Shown: piece after piece, positions 9,411-19,361 of the stretch | Position numbering within the stretch: position 1 is the first letter of the stretch | Layout: every line of letters begins with the position of its first letter | NCBI GenBank assembly: GCA_900155495.1 | Contig: FTLJ01000451.1 | Span: 1 to 26,098, forward strand | Reading direction: 5' to 3' | DNA: 26,098 nt | Source: Porogramme epimiltina | Taxonomy: Eukaryota > Basidiomycota > Agaricomycetes > Polyporales > Polyporaceae | Program-made: the position numbers and the translations under genes | Notes under the pieces: model-generated | What the model was told of the DNA's origin: nothing | The model's database searches: none | What the model saw: only the letters and a program-made list of their open reading frames with translations

Positions 9411-12190
9411 CCGCTGACGCTGTGCGCCCGGCGCTGAGCGGGATGGATGGGGGTAGGCGGTGGCGGCGGCGAGGAGCGCGGCTCTCCTCGCGCGCTGTGG
9501 TGAGATGGGCGGGGGGGGGCGTCGCTCTGGATTTTTTGGTTGTGCTATGTATATCATCGTCACGCGGACACTCGCTTCCATCTGCTCACGCGTTGGACTA
9601 GTTGTAGGTACTGTCCTCCTCTGTTTAATGACATTCTTTTTTGCTCGTCTTGCTGTCTTGCCAGGACCGACCCACCTGGGCCTTTGAGCGTTGTGCGGTG
9701 GCCCTGTGGTCGTTTGCCCGATCGCCGAGCTGGGGATCATACTGAATCCAAGGTCAGCAGGCGTTCCGAGTCCAGGAGCTTACCCTTTGAAGGAGAACGT
9801 AGACTCGGAGTCCAGCCCGCGATTCTAGTTGACACCGGCATGGACGCTTGCAGGCGTGCTTTAATTTGAACGCGCTCCTGGTGAGTCATGTCCCCAGCAT
9901 GTAGCGAGTCCCTGACGGGATTAAGTTAATGAGGGTCCACCTTGCGGCATTTATCCACAGAAGACGTTCGTAAGGAGTCAGACGCGCGGTACAGGCGACA
10001 TGAGGATAACGTACCTTCAAGCTGAGCGTGACATTCGTCTATTCTGAACGCGATAAGTAACGGCTTCACATTCAGCAGCTGGAGAGTGGGTGCGATGCGG
10101 GACGTTCCTGTGGGGCGGCGGACTGTTAAGTAGCGGGAGGAAACTCTGATACAATTTCGGCGCCCAAGATAGCTCCCACACCAGCGCCGCGACGGGGATG
10201 ATTCGACCTGCAAGTGAGCCAAGGCCGGGAGTACGGTGACAAGGCCAATTGTGGCGAGTCGCCCGTAAGTGATCCTGCCGTGTACCGACCTGCAGCTCCA
10301 TGGGGCTATGTGATTGGACGCGCGGTGGCGCTCATGCTTTCGGCAGCACGTTGAGTCTGTTGGCGCTTCGGGGGGGCCTCCCTCACGCCGACATCCCCCC
10401 CGACGAGGTGTGCTCGCAACTGCGCTATTCGGCCGTGGCTCCTCCTTTCGTCTCGACTCATAATGGCAGTAGGGAGACTCATACGAGCATTGCGGTCTAG
10501 AGCCATCAAATTCGGAAGCCTAGGAGGGCTAGAATTTGACGGCTGATCCCAATTAGAGCTCGGTGCCAGTGACAGCAAGGCGAGTTCGACAAAGTTCAGT
10601 TGCGGCGGCGTGCCGACAAGGCCGTCGTCGCCGAGACCACCACGGTGAGCTGTAGCGCCTTTTATACCGCAACCCTATAACACAACCTTATAGCACAACC
10701 ACATTCGGAAGAGGGTATTGCGTTTCCGTATAGGTAGCTGGCAGCGGCGCCGGGAACTTGACCAGTACCGCAGCGGCGCCGTTTCGGGGTAACGCAGAGC
10801 CAGAGGTGGGTTCTTCTCCTGTTCATCCAAAGACATATTATGGTCCCGTCTGCTTCTATGTTAACTTGGTACAGGTGCCGTAGCAAGGTTCGGGTCCGAT
10901 CGAATCCATATCCAGTGCAGGCCTTCCTCGCGACTCGGTCGCGGCCCCCGTACAATGCAGGCAATGTCGAGGCCGGGCCCCTTTGTGTTCGCAGCCACAA
11001 GGGAAGTGCGACCGCCATCGCACTGCGGGAGGACGTGGACAGATGGAGTCACATCATGCCCGTTGTTGCCCTCGCAATTGGGAGACCAGTCGAGCGCGGG
11101 GTGGCTGCAATTGCGCCCACTGCCGTTAGCATCTCCCGCCATCCGCGCCGGGGCAAATCGCGAGTATCGCCTTAGCATAGTGGCGACCGGGTAGCAGTGG
11201 CGCGCCGGCTGACGCAGGCCGAGCAGCCCTAGACTGCGAGGACTGGCCAGGCAGTGCGATCGCAGGTGTAACGGCGCTGAGTCCACGTCGGACTGCCACC
11301 TCCGCTTCGGGACGGCTGCACGTCACGGCGCTTGCCGTCTCCCCCCCGGTTCCGCCGGCGGCCACAGCTGGCCGCACTGCTTGCACCGTTGACCCATGTC
11401 GCCCCCTCTCCTCCCCTCCGCCCCAGCGCGTCAGCGGCAGCCTAGCTGCCTTTGCGCAAGCACGGGGGGACTGCGCCAGCGGGCCCTCGCTATCTCCTAG
11501 CCCCGCTCAGCGCGAGAGGCGAGGGCCCCTGTGCGGGCGCAGGGCGCGGCGGCTGTGCGCGCTCACCGATCTGTCAGACTCATCCAGGGCGCGTCCCTGG
11601 CAGAGGCGCGATTGCACTTTCCCTTTTCGCGCCCGATCCCCATCCCACTCCCGTGGGTGGAGGAGATCCCAGCAGGCGGCCAGTGCGGTGCAGGACCCGT
11701 CCAGCCCGAATCCCGATCGCGCGCGCGGCCTAACTGGCGCGTGGCCCCGAGCTCGGGCCTCTGCCGTCGCGCGCGCGTGCGGGGGGGGGGCTCGATTGGC
11801 GTGTCAAATTGCCTGGCGTGTCTGCTCCCCCGTGGGCCGCCTTGCCCGACCCGAGGCGACCACCCGCTCGACATCCCCATCACGGCCCAAATGCGGTGTG
11901 GCCAGCCCGGTGCCATAAAACAATCCGGCCGCCCGCGCCCCCCCAATCTCGAGTGCGTCCGTCTTTTTCCTTTCGCCCCCCCCCCTCCTCCCTCTCTCCT
12001 CACCCTCTTGATCTTCCTTCAGGCCGCGCATCCATCGGTACCGCCGATTGTGCCCCTGATCCCCTCGGCCCTCCTCCTTTTTCTCTCTTCTTCTCTCTTC
12101 TCCTGGGTCTTGGGCTTCGCGCGCGCACCGATTCTCGTTTTCTTATCTCCCCGGCGCCCCACCTCGACCGAACGCGCCTCGCCCGCCGCC
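9411..12190. other. Long gene-poor region between GH79 paralogs 2 and 3
   Basis: About 2.8 kb without a recognisable gene on either strand. Its ORFs on both strands show no family motif and no consistent intron structure. Small repeats are present: CAACC(C/T)TATA(A/G)CA twice in tandem at 10670-10695, and GCAGCGGCGCCG at 10741-10752 and 10770-10781. From about 11400 the base composition becomes very GC-rich, leading into a C/T-rich leader (about 11960-12120) in front of paralog 3. CATAAAA at 11914-11920 is a weak TATA candidate for that gene. Remains of a decayed element are possible but no terminal repeats or coding motifs were seen. Confidence 0.55.
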
Positions 12191-15020
12191 ATGATCCACG
12201 GTCTAATCCCCCAAGCTCTCCTCTGGACGTCCCTCCTCCTCGCGGGCGCGGCGCGCGCCGCGGTCGTGCCCCGCTCCGTGACCGTCTACGGCGTCTTCGG
12301 CGCCCAGCCGCTCGAGGAGATCGGGCAGGGCCCGCTCGCGACCCCGGACAACCAGCAGTTCCTCAAGGACCTCCAGGCGTACAACGACGTGCGCCTCGAG
12401 GCGCCCACCCTCGCGGCGCTGCCGTCCCCGACGTACGCGCTGCAGCTCGCGAACGGCGCGGACAAGGTCGTCGGCCTGTCTGGGCCCGCGCGCGGCGACT
12501 TCCTTGGGTTTTCGATAGAGATGAGCGTCGTGGAGAGCGTCAGTGCGTCCTTCTTCTTCCTCCCTCGCCGCTCGCGCGTGTGCGTCCCGGGCGTATCTGA
12601 TCCTGATCCGGTCGCGGATATGCAGTCGGACGAAACTCGTGAGTGTCTGCCTCAACCGCAGTGTCCGCTTTGCGGCATTGCCGCAGGGGGCAGCGTGTGC
12701 TGTGTGCTGATCGCGGTCGCGCTGCGTCTGTGTCCGCAGGTCGTTCATCCAGGTGCCGTTCTTGAATCTGCTCGCGACGGTCGCGAACCGCGCGGGGAGC
12801 GTGCGCATCCGCGTCGGGGGAAACACGCAGGAGTACGCCTCGCTCGTGGACAGCCTCCCGGGCAACGTGATGACCATGAAGGGCCCGGCGGTGTCGCCTG
12901 CGGGGGTTAACACGGTGAGTCATTGGTGCGCGCAGCTGTGGTCGGGGTGAAACGCTCACGAGTGATGCGCGGTGTCTTGTAGGTGGCTGCTTCCGAGTTT
13001 TTGTTTACGCCCGAGTTGCTGCATTTGCTTCAGCAAGTGTCGTCGTTGACGAGGGCCAAGTGGTTCTTGGGTGAGTGCGGCACAGAATCTTTTGTTCACG
13101 CTGACGGCACCGCTCACGATACGTGAAGGCGTGCCGTTCAACGACACGTCAAACCCCAGGCTGCAGATTGCAGAACAGGCAGATGCCATCCTCGGTGACA
13201 ACGTGCTCGGCTACCAGGTCGGCAATGAGCCTGATCTCTACGCGGGGTGAGCACTGGCGCCGATGCGGTCCGTAATCTGTCCTGTGCGATCAGCTTCTGA
13301 CCGCTCCCGCGTTCGCAGCCACCAGCGTCGGCCGGCCACGTACGGGCCTCAGGATTACTTCAACGAGTTTGGCGCGATGATGACGGCGATGCACAACGAC
13401 GCGAAGATCACGAGCAAGGGCAACATCGTCGGCCCCAGCATCCAGGGGAGCAGCAAGTGGTCGCTCGAGGACGTCGAGGCGACGGGCTATCTCACGGCCT
13501 ACGCCAGCGACCTGAGCGTCGTCTCAGTCGAGCAGTACGTGTCCTCCGCACTACGCCATCTCTCCATTGACCTTTGACGCGCCGCACCGCCACCAGCTAC
13601 GCCACGAGCAACTGCGCGGCGGCGTTCCCGTCCGCGGGCTTCAAGGCGCTCGCGCCGCAGGACGCGCTGGCGCAGCTGCTCTCGCACGCGAACACGCAGG
13701 CGCTCCTCGCGCCGTACATCAACACGATCGCGCTCGCGCAGCAGGCGGGGAAGGAGTTCATGGTGTTCGAGACGAACACGGCGTCGTGCGGCGGGTTCCC
13801 GGGCGTGAGCGACGCGTTCGCGTCCGCGCTGTTCATGGTCGACTACGCGCTGCAGATGGTGAGCAAGAACGTCGCGGGCGCGCACCTCCACATGGGCGGC
13901 CAGAACGCTTCGTATAATGTACGTTCCTCCTTCCCTCTCTCCTTCCCGCGTGTGCCCGTCGTCGTCGTCGCCATGCTCACGTTTTGCCACTTCTTCTCCC
14001 GGTCATGCTTCGGACACGCCGCCGCACACAGCCCTTCACGCGTGAGTAACCCCCGCTTCCCCTTCCGCACGCTGCGATCCTGACCGCCGCCGCCACCCAT
14101 CTCTTCCCCATCTCTCGCACATCTCGCACGTCTCGCACGCAGCGCCGCCGACGAACGTGTCGCAGTTCAAGCAGTGGACCGTGGGCCCGTCGATGTACGC
14201 GCCGCTCTTCGTCGCGGAGGCGCTCGGCACGACGAACGCGTCGCAGGTCGTCGACCTCGCCGCGAACGGCGCGAGCAACTCGACGCCGGGCTACGCGGTC
14301 TACGAGAACGGCGCGCTCGCAAGAATTGCGCTCATGAACTTTATGGACCCCGCGGGGGGAGGCGTGCCTGTTACGGCGACCGTGTCTGTCGGCGGGGCGG
14401 CGTTTGGCGAGCAGAATGCGGTGCCTGCGCAGGTTCGGGTTAAGTGAGTGCTCAGGGTTTTGTTTGCTTAATGTTCGTAGCGCAGATGTTGATACCTCCC
14501 TCCCGCAGGTACCTCCTCGCGCCCTCCGTAGTAGAGAAGGACCAGATCACCTGGGGCAACCAGGTACGCCTCTCTCCCTCCCTCCCTCTCCTCCCGCCCA
14601 CCCAGCGCTCACCCCCTCCTCTCACAGACCTTCGGCGCGCGCTTCGCAGCCGACGGCCGACTCACCGGACCCGAGGTCGTGCAAACGATCGCATGCGACC
14701 AGTCCGCCAACACGTGCAGCATCCCCGTGCCCGCGCCGGGCGCCGCGCTCGTCTTCGTCTCGCCCGGCGCGCAGGCGGGCGCGGCCGCCGCGGGCGCGAC
14801 GCAGACGTTCGCGACGACCGCCGCGACGCGCGCGGGCGGGGGCGTGGCGGGGGTGGACCCGACGTCGCTCGCGCGCTCGAACGGGGAGAGGCCGAACCAT
14901 CTGTTGGGCACGAGCAAGGGCGGGGCGGAGACGGGCGAGGGGGAGGGGGCGCCTGCGGGCTTTTGGGAGGCGACGCTGTGGACGTTCTTGCGTGGTGTTC
15001 TGACGTGCAAGGACTGCTAG
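12191..15020 (+). CDS. GH79 family glycoside hydrolase (beta-glucuronidase-like), paralog 3
   Basis: Eleven exons: 12191-12542, 12626-12638 (13-base micro-exon), 12740-12914, 12983-13070, 13129-13246, 13319-13534, 13597-13918, 14032-14041 (10-base micro-exon), 14143-14443, 14509-14563, 14628-15020; 680 residues. ATG 12191 sits in a good context (CCGCCATG) and begins a signal peptide ending near AARA (residue 23). Motifs are VRIRVGGNTQE, GNEPDLY (acid/base Glu about 243) and FETNTASCGGF (nucleophile Glu about 379). Exon 3 is 175 bases against 166 in the other paralogs, and its end is divergent (KGPAVSPAGVNT replaces the (E/V)D(A/T)(T/N)NP-type end). The C-terminal tail (GFWEATLWTFLRGVLTCKDC) is short and less hydrophobic than in the paralogs, so GPI anchoring is doubtful. 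Exons are strongly GC-rich, giving long shadow ORFs, including one at 11531-12910 that only covers exon 1. Confidence 0.92.
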
Positions 15021-15407
15021 TGAGTCTCGGTTCTGGTCCCCGATTCCCGGCCCCCCTGTGTGTTGTGCGGACTGTGCGCCTTTCGCGCGTTCACGACGTG
15101 TTGTGGATAGACGGCTCCCTGCGCTCTGACGACCTCTGTATCATCATCATACCATACTAGCCTCGGCTCGCTTTACGACGACACTTGCTATCGCGGACTT
15201 TATGGGACTTTTTACGCTTATGTACTTTCTAGTTGACTGCTAGCCTACGACGTCTCTAAACACATCGGACTGTTCTGCTGTTTGCGCTTTTTATGTGCGC
15301 GCATGGTCGAAATACATCATTGCCACACCGTTGGCATGTCAAGCTGATCTGTTCCTACGTCCTAACAGGGTGTGGCGAACAGGAACCTACTGCGACCTGA
15401 TACAGCT
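15021..15407. other. Convergent spacer between GH79 paralog 3 and small-gene copy C
   Basis: About 390 bases between two convergent genes. It should contain both 3' untranslated regions. It is AT-richer than the flanking GH79 exons. No gene or repeat is apparent. Confidence 0.6.
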
Positions 15408-15875
15408 CTACTCCATTTCCGGAGGCCATACCGGATCCGGACCATGGTATATGTAGTTTGCGAAGCGCCTCACCCAGGACTCAGGGACGCCATGGGGAAG
15501 AACCGTGTCTGGGTACGTCGCCTCTGGAATTACTTCCGGCCGGAAGCCCATCTCTGCGAGCAGCGCCTGGAACTCGGCGGCTGTAGAGGTCGTGGTGAGA
15601 GAGGAGATCGTGAGGGCCCTGAGTGAAGAGGATCCCTTACTTGTTTGCAGGAAGCGGAGCTGGCGATCTTCTTTGGTATAAAAGTAGTGCGCCAACCTGC
15701 TTGCGAAGGAACCCCCGCCGTCGAGGGGCATATCTTGCGCTATCTGGGCAGCAACGCTCGCCTTGAGGCCGCATTTATAGAGACCTGCGGGATAAACATA
15801 AGAAGGTATTGACGGCGACTGGGCTGGTTACCTGCCTCTTGTGGCGGCCTCTACCGTCAGCACCGGAGAAGACAT
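15408..15875 (-). CDS. Unrecognised small protein, tandem family copy C (118 aa)
   Basis: Function not recognised. Three exons on the minus strand: 15875-15836, 15784-15641, 15580-15408. The model was built by comparison with the two other copies. Exon 1 (40 bases) encodes MSSPVLTVEAATR and the first base of a Gly codon. Intron 1 appears to start with GC (GAG|GCAGGT), because the GTAACC four bases downstream would put a stop right after the junction. Exon 2 is 144 bases, as in the other copies. Intron 2 is GT-AG in phase 1, and exon 3 begins TAEFQALLAEMGFRPE and ends YIYHGPDPVWPPEME. No signal peptide, membrane segment or known domain is visible, so it is probably a soluble intracellular protein. 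It is transcribed away from a decayed F-box gene start at 16058. Conserved exon sizes and conservative amino-acid changes between copies argue that this is real coding sequence. Confidence 0.75.
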
Positions 15876-16057
15876 GAAGAAATTGAAAGAGAGCAATCCA
15901 AATGGAGCTCAACTTTACGAGGTAGAAGCTGAGGTGGGAGTGTTCGGGCTCCGAATTATCTGAAGCCCAATCACACGACCACGTGGATCTGGCTAGGCTG
16001 TTCACCGAGTTAGAGACGTGCTTTCTTGCGGTGGCGCGTCATGCTCCCTCCTAAATC
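15876..16057. promoter_or_regulatory. Divergent promoter between small-gene copy C and F-box remnant
   Basis: This segment lies between two opposite start codons and is similar to the one at 17457-17618. Both contain GAAGCCCAAT (15962-15971 here), followed 8-11 bases later by CACGTG (15980-15985 here). Both also share a TAAAGTTGA string upstream of the small gene. The shared elements suggest that promoter and both genes were duplicated together. Confidence 0.55.
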
Positions 16058-16210
16058 ATGTCTATGCGCCTCTCGTCGTATCACTAAAGTCGTTCTACTG
16101 ACCATTCTCTCTTACAGCACAGCCTCCGCGCGTCCTCTAATTTCAGGCTATGTCACATCCCCGCTTAGGCTGGGTCCTCACTCCGTTCAAAGACAACTTT
16201 GGCAAAGGCA
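16058..16210 (+). pseudogene. Decayed 5' fragment of an F-box gene
   Basis: The sequence around the ATG at 16058 is clearly related to the start of the intact F-box gene at 17619. The upstream GTGGC-CGTCAT-CTCC context and ATGTC-AT start match. A later block (CAGCCTCCGCGC, then TTCAGGCTATGTCACATCC at about 16117-16160) matches the segment that encodes the ISGYITSA part of the intact protein. The frame here is broken soon after the ATG by a TAA, and similarity fades before 16250, where small-gene copy B ends. It is a truncated pseudogene left from a duplicated divergent pair. Borders are approximate. Confidence 0.65.
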
Positions 16211-16250
16211 TTCACTGCACTGCTTACATATGCGATGGGGGATGATAGTG

Positions 16251-16800
16251 CTACGCTTCTGCCACACTAGTGGCAGAGGAAGTCTCCGAAATTTGAGCAC
16301 ATTCTACGGTCTCACAGGATGTGGCGGCCGGGAGCTCGCTGTGGTCCAAAGTACTCCCCTGCGGGCCATAGTAGATTTGGGTTGCGAAGTTCCCTATCCA
16401 GGACTCGGCAACGCCGTGACAAATGATCAGGGAGGAGATCGTCGCGGCCCGTGGAACTATCTCCGGCCGGAAGCCTATCTCTGCAAGCAGCTCCTGGAAT
16501 TCGGCGGCTGTGGCGGTTGTGGTGAGACAGAAAATATAGGAAGGTAGTCAAGGACGCCACGTACTGCTTTTTAAGAAGCGAACTGCGCCACCCCATTGGT
16601 TAAAGAGGTAGACTGTAAGGATCCTTGCGAAAGTGCGTGGCTTGTCGAGAGGCATCTCTCGTGCTATTTTGGCGGCGACTTCCGTCTTGAGGCCGCATCT
16701 ATAAAGGCCTGGAGGTTCTATGAGAAGAGTGCACCTGTGTTGGATAGAACGATTGCCTGCCTTTAGTGGCCTCCTCTACCGTCATCACTGGAGAAGCCAT
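16251..16800 (-). CDS. Unrecognised small protein, tandem family copy B (146 aa)
   Basis: Function not recognised. Minus-strand exons: 16800-16761, 16708-16565, 16507-16251. The start MASPVMTVEEATKG matches the other copies. Intron 1 has a GC donor (AAAG|GCAGGC) where copy A has AAAG|GTAGGT. Exon 2 is again 144 bases (GLYRCGLKTEVAAKIA, later RTFARILTVYLF). Exon 3 starts TAEFQELLAEIGFRPE and keeps the AESW and IYYGP motifs. It then runs 36 residues past the point where copy A stops, giving an Asp/Ser/Glu-rich tail ending SVAEA. This is the only copy without a divergent F-box partner, and the CACGTG found in the other two promoters reads CACATG here (near 16905). It may therefore be expressed differently or be on the way to decay, though its frame is open throughout. 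Confidence 0.7.
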
Positions 16801-17000
16801 GAGGAGATTGATAGATAGTAAGTAGTAATCCGAGTGGGTGAGTATGGGGAAGCCTGAGGAAGGTGGGAGCGCCGTTCGGACTTGGAATATTGGGATAAGC
16901 TGGATCACATGAGCAGACACGTTATCCGGTGCTATATCATCGTCACACCGTGCTGGCAGTCACTAGACGTAGCAGCTAGGAACTTGCTGCCGACACCATT
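16801..17000. other. Spacer upstream of small-gene copy B
   Basis: About 200 bases between the start of copy B and the end of copy A. It carries a weakened version (GGATCACATGAG, near 16902) of the CACGTG-containing motif seen in the other two promoters. No F-box sequence was found here. Confidence 0.5.
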
Positions 17001-17456
17001 CTATTCCGGATCCGGACCATGGTATATGTAATTCGCAAAGCGCATTATCCAGGAATCCACAACGCAGTGACCGAGGATCATGTCCGGGTACGTCGCCTGA
17101 ACAACCACCTCCGGCCGGAAGCCTACCTCTGTGAGCACGGCCTGGAGTTCGGCGGCTGTGGTGATTGTGATAAGACAGGGGAACATATGAGGCCCGCGGA
17201 TAACGCCACATACCAGTATACACCCAGCGGGGTTTACCACCCGATTGGATATAGAGGTAGACCGTGATCATCCTTGGGAAGGTACGTTTCTTGTCTTGAA
17301 GTATCTCCGGCGCCATTTTGGCAGCGACTTCCTTCTTGAGACCGCACTTATAGAGACCTGCGAGGTAATCTTATAAGAAGGCCGCGTCGGTGGCGACTGG
17401 GTTGATCACCTACCTTTAGTCACGGCTTCCACCGTCAGCACGGGTTCGGAAGACAT
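17001..17456 (-). CDS. Unrecognised small protein, tandem family copy A (113 aa)
   Basis: Function not recognised. Minus-strand exons: 17456-17414, 17357-17214, 17155-17001, with standard GT-AG introns (AAAG|GTAGGT and CTG|GTATGT), both in phase 1. The protein starts MSSEPVLTVEAVTKGLYKCG, has a basic helix-like middle (LKKEVAAKMAPEILQDKK), a segment MITVYLYIQSGGKPRWVY, then TAAELQAVLTEVGFRPEVVV and a C-terminus with VDSWIMRFANYIYHGPDP. No signal peptide, transmembrane helix or zinc-binding pattern is visible. It starts 162 bases from the start of the intact F-box gene on the other strand, so the two probably share a promoter. It has the most regular splice sites of the three copies and could be the least degenerated. 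Confidence 0.75.
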
Positions 17457-17618
17457 GGGGAAGCAAATAGAAAGGAATCAGTGTGGAATTCAACTTTAGG
17501 CAAGCCCGTTGTTTGGACGAACAACCCGAAGCCCAATGATCACAGGATCACGTGCCTCTGCCCGCGATTGTACTTAGCGACGCATTTTGTTGTGGCACGT
17601 CATTCTCACTCCAAGACC
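17457..17618. promoter_or_regulatory. Bidirectional promoter between small-gene copy A and F-box gene 1
   Basis: Only 162 bases separate two opposite start codons. The segment contains GAAGCCCAAT (17528-17537), a CCAAT-type box, and CACGTG (17549-17554), matching elements in the promoter at 15876-16057. Close spacing and duplicated elements suggest co-regulation of the pair. Confidence 0.6.
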
Positions 17619-19361
17619 ATGTCCATCTCCCGCCACCGCATCACTGACGTCGAAGATGTGCTGTTTTCCATCCTATCTCATGTAGCCTCCGCGCCTCCCC
17701 CAATCTCAGGCTATATCACATCCGCATCGGACATCGGGCGCGTCAATCAGCCCAAACCTGCCCTCACCTTGTTCAGGCTGGCAACAACCTGCCGCGCCTT
17801 TCTCGAACCAGCGCTGCATTTTCTTTGGAAGGAAATTCCTGGTGACGGGCCTCTCATCTCCCTATTATGCTACCTAGGGATCGCAAAACGGAAACCGATG
17901 GCTAAGGAAGCGCCACCACGAATCTATGCTTGGTCGCGAGATATTGATGGATTTTACGTGAGCCTACACCGTCCATTGATATACGAATACGGAGGTGTTT
18001 AGAATCAATATGTTCTTTCACAGATGCTGTGCTCCGGAGAGGATCCTCGGAATCATGCTAACTGGCCGCGCTTCTGCGAGTATGCTTCTCGCGTGCGTAG
18101 GATAACTATCACGCCATTCCTATCCAACGACGACACCAGATTATGGGAAGAGATTGCAGCACTATCGGAAGGAACTAGTATCCTCCCATGCCTTGCTCGC
18201 GTCGAGATTATATGGTCACCAGACCCGTTGAGGTGGGGGGCTCCTCATGTTCCTTCCGGCACCATACGCGTTCCTCTGCTTTCGTTATCAACGCGCCAGG
18301 CAGTAGTATGCGGCTCCATCCCGGACGTAATTGATCCCCAGAGTACGCTAGCATGTCTCACCGCTATACACCAGTGCTCTCCGAATGTCGAAATGATTGT
18401 CTACGAGGTGGAAGCTATTCGTCAAGTGATGAGTCGGCACACAAACGTGATGACGGAAGCAGCAGGGCATTTCGGAAACTTACGATCCTTCGAATTCAAG
18501 CGTCTCGTTATGGAGTTTGATCCAATACAACTCGAACCCTTGGCGAATCTTCCTCGTCTGGAGCATATTGGATTAGAGACGGAAGCCATCTCGCGCTCTG
18601 ACCTTCCCTTCACGTTCAAAACCCTCAAGTCACTTTATGTCAAGAGCCGCTGTGGAAGTGTAATCGGGCTGCTGGAGGACATTCGCCTCCCCGTTCTTCG
18701 ACATCTATCCATCTCTTTGCATCGCATATGGGCAACTGTACATGACATTAGCGTAGCCACGAAGATCATCGCTGCGCGGTTTCCCAAATTACAGGCGCTC
18801 TTCCTTCACGCATCCTCAAGCTCCCCTTCAGGTCCTGTTGCCATGGGCGTAGGATTACAGTTCCTCCCCGTGACTGCTGGCAGGGAGCTCCCGCTCGTTT
18901 CCTTGTCCCCGATCGCCAAGCCACTTCTCGCTCTTCGTGCGCTGCGCCACATTACGCTCGACATAGACTTGGAGCATATTACTATGGAGTATACCTCGGA
19001 CGATCTACGCGCGCTCGCGGACGCATGGCCAAACCTCGAAGACCTGCGGGTCGAGTTTCCCTCGCGCGTCGGGACCCGTGGAGAATACGCGGCCGTCGAT
19101 TCACTCGTGTCCTTCGCGCGCGGATGCCCCTCCCTCCGCGAGCTTCGCTTGCCAACGCTTACACCCATAACTCCCGAAGCGGCCGGAACGCAGCCCACGC
19201 CCGTAGTCCATCGAACCCTGGAAGTGTTGGAGGTGGGCCCCACGTGGGAGGGAACGCCGATGCCGACCAGTGGCGAAGGGCGTGCCTCGGAGATATTTGC
19301 GCGCGAGCTCTTTCCGTTCGCGAAGCGTGCCTTTGCGCGTTGGCCATTCCCTCACTTATAG
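17619..19361 (+). CDS. F-box-like / leucine-rich protein, gene 1 (558 aa)
   Basis: Two exons, 17619-17957 and 18024-19361, with a 66-base GT-AG intron in phase 0. The ATG at 17619 is preferred to the in-frame ATG at 17481, which lies in the divergent promoter and would add about 46 non-conserved residues. The N-terminal region reads ITDVEDVLFSILSHV, later LFRLATTCRAFLEPALHFLW, which is the F-box pattern of Agaricomycete F-box proteins (residues about 8-75). The rest is a Leu-rich repeat-like region with blocks such as LANLPRLEHIGLE, LKSLYVKS, LRHITLDIDL and CPSLRELRLPTL. F-box proteins bind Skp1 through the F-box and recruit substrates to SCF ubiquitin ligases by the C-terminal repeats. The substrate is unknown. 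It is paralogous to the disrupted gene at 19696 and to the partial gene at 25395. Confidence 0.85.

Noticed and set aside
11531..12910. A 459-codon open frame running into GH79 paralog 3
   Set aside because: It begins in GC-rich upstream sequence, only shares the frame of exon 1 from 12191, and then reads through introns 1 and 2; the signal peptide and splice pattern show the true start at 12191.
15372..15626. Plus-strand ORFs repeated at 15372-15626, 16340-16547 and 17019-17267
   Set aside because: Their similarity to each other comes from lying antisense to exon 3 of the three small-gene copies; the minus strand has the consistent intron structure.
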